DNA of 64,000 nt from Leifsonia sp. 466MF (GCF_900100265.1 NZ_LT629696.1:1798001-1862000); one strand, 5' to 3'; shown: positions 45,967 through 55,011, counted from the first letter of the stretch. Made by a program: numbers and translations. Notes: generated by a model not told the origin, from the sequence alone.

Positions 45967-45967
45967 G

Positions 45968-47014
45968 TCAGGCCGTCACGGGTTGCTGCGTGTCGTCGGT
46001 GCCACCGGCGTCCGGCGCCTCCTGCGGGATGTGGTCGCGCGTCACCCGCTTGCGGAAGATCCAGTAGGTGAAGCCCTGGTAGACGAGGATCAGCGGAAGG
46101 AAGATCGCCGCGACCCACGTCATGATCGTCAGCGTGGTCTGCGAGCTGGACGCGTTCGCGATGGTGAGGCTGTTCTCCGGGTTCGGCGAGGAGGGCATCA
46201 CGTCGGGGAACAGGGCGGCGAACAGCGACACGACGGCGAGGGCGATGGTCGCCGCCATGAACCCGAACGACCATCCCTCGGCCCCGCGCAGGTTGGCGAT
46301 CCAGGACGCGACAAGCGCCACCGCGGCGAAGATCGCGAGCGCGAGGAACACCGGCGAGAAGTGCGAGATGGCCGTCCAGCCGAGGAACACCGCAGCGACC
46401 ACGATGGCGACAGCTCCCGAGCGCGCGGCGAGCCGCCGTGCCCGGACGCGGAGATCGCCATCCGTCTTCAGCGAGATGAAGACGACGCCGTGGGTGAAGA
46501 ACAGCAGGAGGGTCGTCAGGCCGCCGACGATCGCGTAGCCGTTCAGGAGGTCGAACAGCGTCCCCGTGTAGTCGTGGTTGGCGTCGAGCGCGACGCCCTG
46601 CACGATGTTCGCGAACGCGACGCCCCAGAGGAACGCGGGAACCGCGGAGCCGACGATGATCATCCCGTCGAACCACTTCTTCCACCGGGCGCCGGCGCGC
46701 TGGTGCCGGTACTCGAACGACACGCCGCGCACGATCAGGGCGAGCAGGATGAGCAGCAGCGCCAGGTAGAAGCCGCTGAACAGCGTGGCGTACCACTCGG
46801 GGAAGGCGGCGAACAACGCAGCGCCTCCGACGATGACCCACGTCTCGTTGAGGTCCCAGACCGGGCCGATCGTGTTGATCATCACGCGGCGGTCGACGTC
46901 GTCGCGGCCGAGGAACGGCAGCGCCATCCCCACCCCGAAGTCGAAGCCGTCGAGCACGAAGTAGCCAACGAAGAAGAAGGCGACGATGCCGAACCAGAGA
47001 ACTGCGAGATCCAT
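45968..47014 (-). CDS. cydB: cytochrome bd oxidase subunit II
   Basis: 348 residues, eight to nine membrane helices. N-terminus MDLAVLWFGIVAFFFVGYFVLDGFDFGVGM (in part) with the conserved DGFDFGVGM, then GPVWDLNETWVIVGGAALFAAFPEWYA, a CydB signature. Anchors the oxidase with CydA. 13 bp downstream of cydA. Confidence 0.96.
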   Translation of the reverse strand: MDLAVLWFGIVAFFFVGYFVLDGFDFGVGMALPFLGRDDVDRRVMINTIGPVWDLNETWVIVGGAALFAAFPEWYATLFSGFYLALLLILLALIVRGVSFEYRHQRAGARWKKWFDGMIIVGSAVPAFLWGVAFANIVQGVALDANHDYTGTLFDLLNGYAIVGGLTTLLLFFTHGVVFISLKTDGDLRVRARRLAARSGAVAIVVAAVFLGWTAISHFSPVFLALAIFAAVALVASWIANLRGAEGWSFGFMAATIALAVVSLFAALFPDVMPSSPNPENSLTIANASSSQTTLTIMTWVAAIFLPLILVYQGFTYWIFRKRVTRDHIPQEAPDAGGTDDTQQPVTA

Positions 47015-47027
47015 TGTCGTGCTCCTC

Positions 47028-48440
47028 CTAGTAGACCGTGGCGACGGGGATGGGCTCGCCGGCGTCGTCGAGGTGCTTCTCGATCGGCTCGGGGCCCTTC
47101 TGGGCGGCGCGCTTGATGAGCTTGAACTCGACGACCGCGAGGGTGCCGTAGATGGCGGTGAAGGCGACGAGCGAGATCAGCACCTCGATTCCGGTCGTGC
47201 CGGGCGAGACGCCGTCGGCCGTCTTCATGAGGCTGAACACGATCCACGGCTGCCGCCCCATCTCGGTGAAGATCCAGCCGACGATCATCGCCAGCAGCGA
47301 GAGCGGCATGGCCCAGATCGCGATCTTCCACTGCCAGGCGCGGGTCGGAGTGCGGCCCTTGCGGGTCAGCCAGAGGCCGACGACGGCGATGGCGACGTGG
47401 AGCATCCCGAGCCCGATCATCCAGCGGAACGCCCAGTAGGTGATCCAGATGGTCGGCGTGTAATCGCCGGGGCCGTAGAGCTGCGTGTACTGCGCCTGCA
47501 GGTCGTTGATGCCCTCGACGGTGCCGTTCAGACTGTGCGTCGACAGGAACGACAGCAGGTACGGCACGCGGATCGAGAACAGTTCGTGGACGCCGTCCGG
47601 GGTGCCGAGGGTGAAGATCGAGAAGGAGGCGTCGGCTCCGGTCGAGGTCTTGTAGAGCGCTTCGGCGGCCGCCATCTTCATCGGCTGCGTCTCGACCATG
47701 GCGAGACCGAGCTGGTCGCCGCTCAGGACCGTGCCGATCCCGGCGCCGACCATCAACCAGAGGCCGAACTTGAGTGCTGGCCGCATCGTCTCGAGGTGGT
47801 TGTTGCGCGAGAGGTGCCAGGCGGCGACGGCGATGATGAGGCCGGCCGAGACCATGAAGCAGCCGAAGATCGTGTGCGGGAAGGCGGCGAGGGCGACCTT
47901 GTTCGTGAGCACGGCCCAGAGATCCGTGAGCTCCGCCCGGCCCTTCGCGGCGTTGATGTGATAGCCGACCGGGTTCTGCATGAAGGCGTTCGCCGCGAGG
48001 ATGAAGTAGGCCGAGAGGATGCTGCCCACCGACACGATCCAGATGGTCGCCAGGTGCAGCCCCTTCGGGAGGCGGTCCCACCCGAAGATCCACAACCCGA
48101 TGAACGTCGCCTCCAGGAAGAACGCGAGCAGCCCCTCCAGGGCGAGCGGAGCGCCGAAGATGTCGCCGACGAAGCGCGAGTAGTCGGACCAGTTCATGCC
48201 GAACTGGAACTCCTGCACGATGCCGGTCACCACGCCCATCGCGAAGTTGATCAGGAAGATCTTGCCGAAGAAGTGGGTCAGCTGCAGGTAGTGCGCCTTC
48301 CCCGTGCGGTACCAGGCCGTCTGGAAGATCGCTGTGCAGGTGACCAGGCCGATCGTCAGCGGCACGAACAGGAAGTGGTAGATCGTGGTGAGCCCGAACT
48401 GCCAACGCGAGAGTAGGAGCGGGTCCAGCAGTTCGTTCAC
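47028..48440 (-). CDS. cydA: cytochrome bd oxidase subunit I
   Basis: 470 residues with about nine membrane helices. RWQFGLTTIYHFLFVPLTIGL carries the heme b595 His (about 21), FLINFAMGVVTGIVQEFQFGMNW, ALEGLLAFFLEATFIGL with conserved Glu residues, and MGRQPWIVF in the quinol-binding region. Terminal quinol oxidase with high oxygen affinity. The Q-loop is short, as in the Gram-positive type. GTG start; the -10 TACAAT lies inside a BlaI-type operator 27 bp upstream. Confidence 0.97.
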   Translation of the reverse strand: MNELLDPLLLSRWQFGLTTIYHFLFVPLTIGLVTCTAIFQTAWYRTGKAHYLQLTHFFGKIFLINFAMGVVTGIVQEFQFGMNWSDYSRFVGDIFGAPLALEGLLAFFLEATFIGLWIFGWDRLPKGLHLATIWIVSVGSILSAYFILAANAFMQNPVGYHINAAKGRAELTDLWAVLTNKVALAAFPHTIFGCFMVSAGLIIAVAAWHLSRNNHLETMRPALKFGLWLMVGAGIGTVLSGDQLGLAMVETQPMKMAAAEALYKTSTGADASFSIFTLGTPDGVHELFSIRVPYLLSFLSTHSLNGTVEGINDLQAQYTQLYGPGDYTPTIWITYWAFRWMIGLGMLHVAIAVVGLWLTRKGRTPTRAWQWKIAIWAMPLSLLAMIVGWIFTEMGRQPWIVFSLMKTADGVSPGTTGIEVLISLVAFTAIYGTLAVVEFKLIKRAAQKGPEPIEKHLDDAGEPIPVATVY

Positions 48441-48458
48441 GTGAGTTCCCTTCGCCTC

Positions 48459-48475
48459 TTCTACACATTGTAGAA
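48459..48475. promoter_or_regulatory. BlaI-type operator 1, over the cydA -10 box
   Basis: TTCTACA-CAT-TGTAGAA, a perfect 7-bp dyad with a 3-bp centre. It contains the minus-strand hexamer TACAAT (48467-48472), a strong -10 for cydA. TACA/TGTA cores are the hallmark of BlaI/MecI operators. Confidence 0.75.
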
Positions 48476-48481
48476 CTGAAC

Positions 48482-48498
48482 TTCTACGAAGTGTAGAA
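48482..48498. promoter_or_regulatory. BlaI-type operator 2
   Basis: TTCTACG-AAG-TGTAGAA, the same dyad with one mismatch, centred 23 bp from operator 1. It falls in the -35 area of the divergent blaI promoter. Confidence 0.75.
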
Positions 48499-48518
48499 CA
48501 TTCTCAGCCTGTTCGCGC

Positions 48519-48524
48519 TACTCT
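48519..48524 (+). promoter_or_regulatory. -10 box (TACTCT) of blaI-M56 operon
   Basis: TACTCT, 6 nt before the GTG at 48531; predicts a leaderless mRNA. Confidence 0.55.
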
Positions 48525-48530
48525 GGATTC

Positions 48531-48899
48531 GTGGCCAATCTCGGAGAACTCGAACGGGCCGTCATGGACGCCCTGTGGGACGGCGACGCCCCCATCACCG
48601 CGGGTGAGCTACGCGACAAGCTAGCGGCGGCCCGCGAGACCGGCAAGGCACCGGCGCTCACGACGATCCTCACCGTCCTCTCCCGACTCGAGGCCAAGGG
48701 GTTCGTCGCCCGCGACCGCGACGCCCGGCCGCACCTGTACTACGCCGCCCTGACCCGCGCCGGTCACGTCGCCGATCTGATGCGCGAAGTGCTGGAGTCC
48801 TCCTCCGACCGCACCGAGGCGCTCGCCTACTTCGTCGGATCGGTCGACGAGTCCGAAGCCGAGGTGCTGCGCCGCCTGCTCGACGCCCGCAGCGTGTGA
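48531..48899 (+). CDS. BlaI/MecI-family transcriptional repressor
   Basis: 122 residues: winged helix LGELERAVMDALWDGDAPITAGELRDKL...APALTTILTVLSRLEAKGFVARDRDARPHLYYA (pieces, 1-75), then a dimerisation helix pair ending in SEAEVLRRLLDARSV. Family members bind TACA-centred dyads, and are removed by proteolysis through an M56 partner. The next gene is that partner type. Divergent from cydABDC with two fitting operators between, so it is likely to control both. Confidence 0.93.
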   Translation: MANLGELERAVMDALWDGDAPITAGELRDKLAAARETGKAPALTTILTVLSRLEAKGFVARDRDARPHLYYAALTRAGHVADLMREVLESSSDRTEALAYFVGSVDESEAEVLRRLLDARSV

Positions 48900-49852
48900 G
48901 CAGCGACCCCGCCGCCGGGCTCGCCGGCGCGATCTTCCTGGGCGCGCTCGCCATCGCGCTCGCCTGGCCTGTGCCGCTGCTGCTCGCGCGCGCCAAGTGG
49001 CCCTCCGCCGCCCCCGTGCTGGCCGTCGCCCTCTGGCAGTCGATCGCCCTCGCGGGAGGCATCTCGATGATCGGCTCGCTGCTGCTGGCGGGACTGCAGC
49101 CGTTCGGCGACGACCTGTGGTCGCGCATCGGCGGAGCGGCTGCCTCGCTGTTCCACGGGCCCCTGCCGCCGGATGCCAGCCTCCTCAACGCCTTCCTATT
49201 GAGCGCGGCCGTGCTGCTGACGGCTCACCTCCTCCTGAACCTCGCGCTCACCTCCGTCCGCAGCCGCAACCAGCGCCACCGGCACATGGAGCTGCTGCGG
49301 CTGCTGTCCTCTCCCCTGCCGGACGCTCCGACCACCCGGGTGATCGACCATCCCGCCCCTGCCGCGTACTGCCTGCCGGGCGCGCGCAGCGTCACGGTGC
49401 TCTCCGAGGGCATGATCGCGTTGCTCTCCCCCGACCAGCTGGATGCGGTGGTCGCCCACGAGCGCGCCCACCTGCGGCAGAAGCACCACCTGCTGCTGGA
49501 TGCGTTCCGCTCCTGGAAGCGCGCCCTCCCCTGGTTCCCCATCGCCACCCGGGCGCAGGACGCCGTCGCGCTGCTCCTGGAGATGCTCGCCGACGACACC
49601 GCGCGCCACGAGGCGGGAGACCGCGTGCTCGCGGGGGCGATCCGGCTCGTCGACGAGACGGGCCAGGCGGGTGCCGTTCTCGGCGCACCGAAGGACCGCC
49701 GGACGCCGGAGCAGCGGCGCGCCGCCCTCGTCGCCCGGGAGGAGCGCCTGACAGACGGCCGCCGGACGGTCGGGCCCGTGCTGCGCGCGACCGTGGTGGT
49801 GACGACGGTGCTGCTCGTCGTCGTGCCGCCGGTGGTCGTGCTCGTCAGCTGA
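48896..49852 (+). CDS. M56-family (BlaR1/MecR1-like) membrane metalloprotease
   Basis: 318 residues, four hydrophobic segments and the zinc motif VVAHERAHLRQKHHLLLDAF (HExxH at about residue 186). No C-terminal penicillin-binding sensor domain, so the signal is not obviously a beta-lactam. The downstream EMLADDTARHEAG supplies the third ligand region. GTG overlaps the blaI stop by 4 nt. Probably inactivates the repressor on some membrane or redox signal. Confidence 0.9.
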   Translation: MSSDPAAGLAGAIFLGALAIALAWPVPLLLARAKWPSAAPVLAVALWQSIALAGGISMIGSLLLAGLQPFGDDLWSRIGGAAASLFHGPLPPDASLLNAFLLSAAVLLTAHLLLNLALTSVRSRNQRHRHMELLRLLSSPLPDAPTTRVIDHPAPAAYCLPGARSVTVLSEGMIALLSPDQLDAVVAHERAHLRQKHHLLLDAFRSWKRALPWFPIATRAQDAVALLLEMLADDTARHEAGDRVLAGAIRLVDETGQAGAVLGAPKDRRTPEQRRAALVAREERLTDGRRTVGPVLRATVVVTTVLLVVVPPVVVLVS

Positions 49853-49938
49853 TCCGGCCGCTGGTCGCATCCGGCTTCGCAGCAACGAGCCAGCCCGCGC
49901 CGCTACGCTTCCGCTATGCCGCAGCCCGGAGGGACGAC

Positions 49939-50628
49939 ATGAACGACGCACTGACCTGGGTGCTCGACCTCGTGCAGAGTGTGGACCCGGTCCTCCGGAC
50001 GCTGCTGGCCGGGCTCGGCATCCTGCTCGAGACGTCCATCCTGATCGGGCTCATCGTCCCGGGCGACACGATCGTGCTGGTCGCGAGCACCGGCGTGGCC
50101 AACCCGGTCGAGTACGTCGCACTGGTCGCCGTCGTCATCGTCGGAGCACTCTGCGGCGAGTCGCTCGGATTCGCGCTCGGTCGCTGGTTCGGCCCGCGCA
50201 TCCGCACCAGCCGGCTCGGCAACCGCGTCGGCACCCGCAACTTCGACCGCGCCGAAGCGTACCTGGCGCGCCGCGGCGGGATCGCCGTGTTCCTGTCGCG
50301 GTTCCTCCCGGTCCTGCACTCGCTCATCCCGCTCACCGTGGGCATGAGCCCGATGCGGTACCGCACCTTCATGGCCTGGACGGCCCCCGCCTGCGTGCTC
50401 TGGGCGTTCGCCTACGTGAGCGTCGGCTCGGCCGCGGCCGGCGGCTATCGCGAGCTGTCGCGTGAGCTGCACTGGGCGGGATACGCCTTCGTCGCCGTCA
50501 TCGCGCTGTTCATCATCGCGGTGTTCGTGGTCAAGAAGGTGCTCGGCAAGCGCGAGAGCCGGCACATGGAAGCGGCGGCCCGGGAACCCGAGCCGCCGCT
50601 TGATGGAGCCGACCGAACCGTTACTTGA
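49939..50628 (+). CDS. DedA-family membrane protein
   Basis: 229 residues, DedA/SNARE-associated fold with five to six helices: LETSILIGLIVPGDTIVLVAS, GALCGESLGFALGRWFG, and FLSRFLPVLHSLIPLTVGMSPMRYRTFMAW with the Arg and Pro typical of DedA lipid transporters (UptA/PopT relatives). Ends 8 bp inside the convergent substrate-binding protein gene. Function as undecaprenyl phosphate or phospholipid flippase is inferred from the family. Confidence 0.92.
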   Translation: MNDALTWVLDLVQSVDPVLRTLLAGLGILLETSILIGLIVPGDTIVLVASTGVANPVEYVALVAVVIVGALCGESLGFALGRWFGPRIRTSRLGNRVGTRNFDRAEAYLARRGGIAVFLSRFLPVLHSLIPLTVGMSPMRYRTFMAWTAPACVLWAFAYVSVGSAAAGGYRELSRELHWAGYAFVAVIALFIIAVFVVKKVLGKRESRHMEAAAREPEPPLDGADRTVT

Positions 50629-51547
50629 TCGGGTGGTCCTGGAGCCACTTCTTGGCGACGGCGTCCGGCTGGGTCTTGCTCGACCCCTGGTTCTCGCCGT
50701 TCATGTCGATGAGGTCCTCGGTGGTGAGTTCCTTCGACACCTTGTTCAGCACGTCCTTGACCTTGTCGGACGCCTTCTTGCTGTTGATCAGCGGCACGAT
50801 GTTCTGCGCGGCGATCAGGTTCTTCGGGTCCTTCAGGGTCACGAACCCGTTGTCCTTGATGGCCGGGGTCGTCGTGTAGATGTCGGCCAGCTGGACGTCG
50901 CCGTTCTTGAGGGCGGCGACGGTCAGCGGTCCGCCGGAGTCGCTGATCGGCTTGAGCGTCGCGGTGACGCCGTACGCCGACTTCAGCCCGGGGATGCCGT
51001 ACGGGCGGGTCTGGAACTCCGGGTTGGCGCCGACGGTCAGCGGGTCGGTGACCTTCTTGAGGTCATCGAGGCTCTTCACGTCCCACTTCTCCGAGAACTC
51101 CTTGGTGACGTTGTACGAGTCGGCGTCCTGCGCCTCCGACTGGTCGAGCACCTCGAAGCCCTTCGGCAGGGCGTCGTTGAGTCCGGCGTAGACGTCGTCG
51201 CTGGAGGTGGCGGTGCTGTTCTTGTCGTAGAACTGGAGCAGGTTGCCGCTGTACTCGGGGATGAGGTCGATGGAGCCGTCCTGCAGCGCCTTCAGGTAGA
51301 CGTCGCGCTGGCCGATGCTCGGCTTGTACGCGACCTTGACGCCGTTGGCCTCGAGCGCCTGGCCGTAGATCTGCATGAGGATCTCGGACTCGCCGAACGC
51401 GGCCGAACCGACCGTGACGGTGTCGCTGGAGGACGAGGCGGAGTCGCTGCTGAACGCGCCGCCACCGGACGAGCAGGCGCTGAGGGCGAGCAGCGCCCCG
51501 GCGGCGAGCACGCCGGCCGCGAGGCGGCTCTTCTTCGATGCGAACAT
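50621..51547 (-). CDS. osmoprotectant ABC importer, substrate-binding lipoprotein
   Basis: 308 residues. Signal peptide with lipobox LALSAC (Cys25), then an OpuAC/OpuCC-type binding domain: VTVGSAAFGESEILMQIYGQALEANG, AYKPSIGQRDVYLKALQDGSIDLIPEYSGNLLQFY, ending KKWLQDHPIK. Probably binds glycine betaine, choline or carnitine. Last gene of the importer operon. Confidence 0.92.
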   Translation of the reverse strand: MFASKKSRLAAGVLAAGALLALSACSSGGGAFSSDSASSSSDTVTVGSAAFGESEILMQIYGQALEANGVKVAYKPSIGQRDVYLKALQDGSIDLIPEYSGNLLQFYDKNSTATSSDDVYAGLNDALPKGFEVLDQSEAQDADSYNVTKEFSEKWDVKSLDDLKKVTDPLTVGANPEFQTRPYGIPGLKSAYGVTATLKPISDSGGPLTVAALKNGDVQLADIYTTTPAIKDNGFVTLKDPKNLIAAQNIVPLINSKKASDKVKDVLNKVSKELTTEDLIDMNGENQGSSKTQPDAVAKKWLQDHPIK

Positions 51548-51610
51548 GATCTTCTCTTCTCTTGGGTGCTCCCGGTCGGGAGGCTGGTGTGCTGGGTTGG
51601 ACAGGACGGG

Positions 51611-52348
51611 TCAGGTCGTTGGGGCGCCTTCCGGCACCGGGCGGGCGGTGGAGCGGCCTCCTTCGGCGCTGTCGCGGACGCGCCCGGCGGTGACACCGCG
51701 GGGCACGACGAGGCGCTGGACGATGGCGAACAGCCCGTCCGCGACGAGGGCGAGGGCGACCACGATGATGGAGCCGCCCAGGATCTCCGGGTAGTTCTGG
51801 ACGGCGATGCCGTCGAACAGGAATCGGCCGAGGCCGCCGACCGGCAGGATGGCCGCGACGGTCCAGGTGGCGATCACCTGCAGGCCACCCGAACGGATGC
51901 CGCCGATCACGAGCGGCAGCGACAGCGGCAGCTCGACCTTCGTGAACACCTGCCAGCCCGTCATCCCGATCGCGCGGGCGGCGTCGATCGGAGCGCGGTC
52001 CACCGACTCGAGGCCGGAGTAAGCGCCGGCCAGGATCGGCGGGATCGCGAGGATGGTGAGCGCGATCAGCGGCGGGACGATGGTCAGGTTGGTCGTGAGC
52101 AGCGCCAGGTAGATGACGAGGCCCAGTGTCGGCAGCGCACGCAGCGCCCCGGACACGCCGACCGCGAGCCCGCGGAAGCGGCCGGAGTGACCGATCGCGA
52201 AACCGATCGGCAGGGCGATGATCGCAGCGAGCAGCAGCGTCAGCAGCGAGTAGGCGATGTGCTCGCCCAGACGCGCGGGGATGCCGCTCGGCCCGGACCA
52301 GTTGGTCGGGTCGCCGATCCACCCGAAGGCGGCCAGGATGTCGGTCAT
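51611..52348 (-). CDS. osmoprotectant ABC importer permease
   Basis: 245 residues, six helices, BPD_transp_1 with EHIAYSLLTLLLAAIIALPIGFAIGHSG, EAA loop SVDRAPIDAARAIGMTGWQVFTKVELPLSLPLVIGGI. OpuCB/D type. Overlaps the upstream permease by 4 nt. Confidence 0.93.
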   Translation of the reverse strand: MTDILAAFGWIGDPTNWSGPSGIPARLGEHIAYSLLTLLLAAIIALPIGFAIGHSGRFRGLAVGVSGALRALPTLGLVIYLALLTTNLTIVPPLIALTILAIPPILAGAYSGLESVDRAPIDAARAIGMTGWQVFTKVELPLSLPLVIGGIRSGGLQVIATWTVAAILPVGGLGRFLFDGIAVQNYPEILGGSIIVVALALVADGLFAIVQRLVVPRGVTAGRVRDSAEGGRSTARPVPEGAPTT

Positions 52349-53034
52349 GCGCCGGTCACCGCCCTCATCGCCGCGCGCCTGCTGAGGCGGCCGGCTCGCC
52401 GGTTGGATCGCGTCCAGGGCAGCAGCACGCGCCCGAGACCCACGAGGATCAGGTCGAAGACGAGCGCCACCACCATGATGAGGATGATGCCGACCAGGAC
52501 CTCCTCGGTGTACGACCGGTTGAGGCCGTCCGTGAACAGGTAGCCGAGGTTCGGGACGCCCAGAAGCGCTCCGACGCTCACGAGGCTGACCGTGCTGACC
52601 GACACCACCCGGAGGCCCGCGAGAAGAACCGGTCCGGCCAGCGGGAGCTCGACGGACCAGAAGCGGCGCCAGGCCGAGAACCCGACGGCGGTCGCCGACT
52701 GCAGCACGTCACCGGGAACGGAGCCCAGTGCGTCCGCTGTCGTGCGGACCATCAGCGCGAGCGCGTAGATGCTCAGCGCCACCACGACGTTGAGCGGCGA
52801 CAGGATCTGCGTGCCGATCAGGGCGGGCATCGCGAAGAACAGGGGCAGCGACGGGATCGTGTAGAGGATGCCGCCGATCGTCAGCAGCACACCGCGGCTC
52901 CAGCGATAGCGGTTCGCGACCCACCCGATGGGTAGCGACACCACGAACCCGATGATGATCGGGAGAGCGGCGAGCCACACGTGGGTGACCGTGAGATTCC
53001 AGACCTGGCCGAGATTCGACCACAAGAAACTCAC
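52345..53034 (-). CDS. osmoprotectant ABC importer permease
   Basis: 229 residues, MSFLWSNLGQVWNLTVTHVWLAALPIIIGFVVSLPIG (in part), EAA loop QSATAVGFSAWRRFWSVELPLAGPVLLAGL. OpuCB/D type, heterodimer partner of the next gene. Overlaps the ATPase stop by 4 nt. Confidence 0.93.
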   Translation of the reverse strand: MSFLWSNLGQVWNLTVTHVWLAALPIIIGFVVSLPIGWVANRYRWSRGVLLTIGGILYTIPSLPLFFAMPALIGTQILSPLNVVVALSIYALALMVRTTADALGSVPGDVLQSATAVGFSAWRRFWSVELPLAGPVLLAGLRVVSVSTVSLVSVGALLGVPNLGYLFTDGLNRSYTEEVLVGIILIMVVALVFDLILVGLGRVLLPWTRSNRRAGRLSRRAAMRAVTGA

Positions 53035-53930
53035 GACGCGTCCTCACCCTGCGCCGGAGCACCCGCGACCGAGACGGTCGCGGCCTTTGCCTCGGAGGGA
53101 GCGGCGGCGCCACGCGGCGAGCCGGAGAGGACGCCCGCGGCGCGGCCGTCGCTGTCGACGAGCACCGAACCGGTCGGCGTCTCCTCGACGTGGAGTGCCC
53201 GTCGTCCGCGATCGGCGCCGACGAAGGACGCGACGAACTCGTCGGCCGGGTCGGCCAGGATCTCGGCGGGCGTGCCCTTCTGCGCGACGATGCCGCCCTT
53301 CCGGAAGATGACGACCTGGTCGCCGAGCTTGAAGGCCTCGTCGATGTCATGCGTGACGAACACGACCGTCTTGTCGAGATCGCGCTGCAAGCGGAGCAGC
53401 TCGTTCTGCAGATCGTCGCGGACGATCGGGTCGACGGCGCCGAACGGCTCGTCCATCAGCAGGATGTTCGGGTCGACCGCGAGCCCGCGGGCGACGCCCA
53501 CACGCTGCTGCTGGCCGCCCGACAACTGGCTCGGGTACCGATCGGCGAGCGAGCGCTCGAGCCCCACGGTGTCCATCAGTTCGAGTGCACGCTCCCGCGC
53601 ATCCTTCTTCTTCACGCCCTTGAGCAGCGGGACGGTGGCGATGTTGTCGACGACCTTGCGGTGCGGCAGCAGCCCCGAGTTCTGCATCACATAGCCGATC
53701 GAGCGGCGCAGGGCGACGGGCTTCAGGGACAGCACATCCTCGCCGTCGATCTCGATCTGCCCGGAGGTCGGATCGACCATCCGGTTGATCATGCGGAGGA
53801 TCGTCGTCTTGCCGCTGCCGGACGAACCGACGAGGACGGTGATCTTGCGCGATGGGATCACCAGGGAGAAGTCATCGACGGCCAGCGTCCCGTCCGGGAA
53901 GCGCTTCGTGACATCGCGGAACTCGATCAC
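53031..53930 (-). CDS. osmoprotectant ABC importer ATP-binding protein
   Basis: 299 residues. Walker A GSSGSGKTTILRMIN (about 35-49), QNSGLLPHRKVVDNIATVP, signature LSGGQQQRVGVARGLA, Walker B ILLMDEPFGAVD, H-loop VTHDIDEAF. ProV/OpuCA type but the C-terminal CBS region is short (last 60 residues Ala/Gly-rich), so ionic-strength sensing by a CBS pair is absent. First gene of the operon. Confidence 0.94.
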   Translation of the reverse strand: MIEFRDVTKRFPDGTLAVDDFSLVIPSRKITVLVGSSGSGKTTILRMINRMVDPTSGQIEIDGEDVLSLKPVALRRSIGYVMQNSGLLPHRKVVDNIATVPLLKGVKKKDARERALELMDTVGLERSLADRYPSQLSGGQQQRVGVARGLAVDPNILLMDEPFGAVDPIVRDDLQNELLRLQRDLDKTVVFVTHDIDEAFKLGDQVVIFRKGGIVAQKGTPAEILADPADEFVASFVGADRGRRALHVEETPTGSVLVDSDGRAAGVLSGSPRGAAAPSEAKAATVSVAGAPAQGEDAS

Positions 53931-54148
53931 GAGCGCGCTCCCGTCGCCGGGGTCGCTGCGATATCGGTGTCGCGGGATGCGGAAGCTGATGCGGCCATCT
54001 CACCCAGCCAAACAGCGTCCGGCCGTTTGCGCAATGGAATGCGTCGAATTGTGGCATTCAGGGTCGGTCGCACTGCCGGCCCCCCTTCTGTCGGTGTCAC
54101 GGCCGTTCGGCACGTGCGCTCCTTGTTCGGAACGCGCGCCCGTGTGGA

Positions 54149-54161
54149 TGGCAACTTGCCA
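54149..54161. promoter_or_regulatory. 13-bp dyad upstream of the importer operon
   Basis: TGGCAA-C-TTGCCA, in the 282-bp gap between the TetR gene and the ATPase gene. A GAATGC/GCATTC pair also occurs near 54038-54060. No gene is confidently seen in this gap. Confidence 0.35.
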
Positions 54162-54212
54162 CCGACCACCGACATTCCCGCCGGAAGAGAATCCGGCGAA
54201 CGGGTCACCGAG

Positions 54213-54869
54213 TCAGGACTCGGGGCCGAACCGGCGCTCCAGGTACTCGCGGGCGACCGTCCTCGCCTCGGCGATGTAGCGCTCGTCGCCGTTCGGGTCC
54301 TCCACGAAAGCGCGCGTGATCAGGGAGTCCATGATCTCGACGACGACCTGGAGGCGGAAGGCCAGATCCTCTCCGGCCGGGAGCCCGTACTCGTCCGCGA
54401 GGATCTGCGCGAACTGATTCGCGAAGCCGGTGTCCTGGGCGAGGTCCTCCTCGCCGGCACCCGCGCGCTCGGCGCCCGAGAAGCGGATGATGCGGAAGCC
54501 GCTCTCGGTGCGGAACATGTCGACGAACGCGTCGATCGCGCACTCCACGGCGTTCCACCAGTGCTCGGGCGACTGGGCGTCGATCGCCTCGACGACCGAG
54601 CGGCGGTACCGCAGCAGCGCGCGGTCGCGCAGCGCCTGCAACAGCACGATGCGGTCCGGGAAATACCGGTACACGGTCCCGATGGAGGCACCGGCTCGTT
54701 CGGCCACCATCGCGGTGGTGAGCCGATCGAAGCCGATCTCGTCGACCACTTCGGCGGCGGCGTCCAGGAGGGCGTCGATGCGCGCTGCGCTGCGCTCCTG
54801 GATCGGTTCCGTGCGCACGAGCGGCGCTCCGACGGTGTTCTGACCGGCGACCAGATCGTTGATGGGCAC
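54213..54869 (-). CDS. TetR-family transcriptional regulator
   Basis: 218 residues. N-terminal TetR helix-turn-helix: RIDALLDAAAEVVDEIGFDRLTTAMVAERAGASIGTVYRYFPDRIVLLQAL (in pieces, 30-80), with an AxxxGxSxGTVYRYF signature. Ligand domain of unknown specificity (RYIAEARTVAREYLERRFG end). Divergent from the App1-like gene; an 18-bp dyad lies between. Confidence 0.93.
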   Translation of the reverse strand: MPINDLVAGQNTVGAPLVRTEPIQERSAARIDALLDAAAEVVDEIGFDRLTTAMVAERAGASIGTVYRYFPDRIVLLQALRDRALLRYRRSVVEAIDAQSPEHWWNAVECAIDAFVDMFRTESGFRIIRFSGAERAGAGEEDLAQDTGFANQFAQILADEYGLPAGEDLAFRLQVVVEIMDSLITRAFVEDPNGDERYIAEARTVAREYLERRFGPES

Positions 54870-55011
54870 GAGGGCGGCTCCTTCTTTCTCTCGAACAAGG
54901 TGGTGGTGCGGGTCCCCAGCCCGGCGACGGGATCACCGTCGCACTAACGGGATCATATTCGGGGAAACCTCACTTCCGCTGGGGAATACCCTTCGACGCG
55001 CCGCAGAAATG

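Noticed and set aside
53927..54208. 93-codon minus-strand ORF overlapping the importer ATPase start by GTGA
   Set aside because: The overlap is suggestive, but the translation has no recognised domain and covers a promoter-like AT-richer patch; too weak to call.
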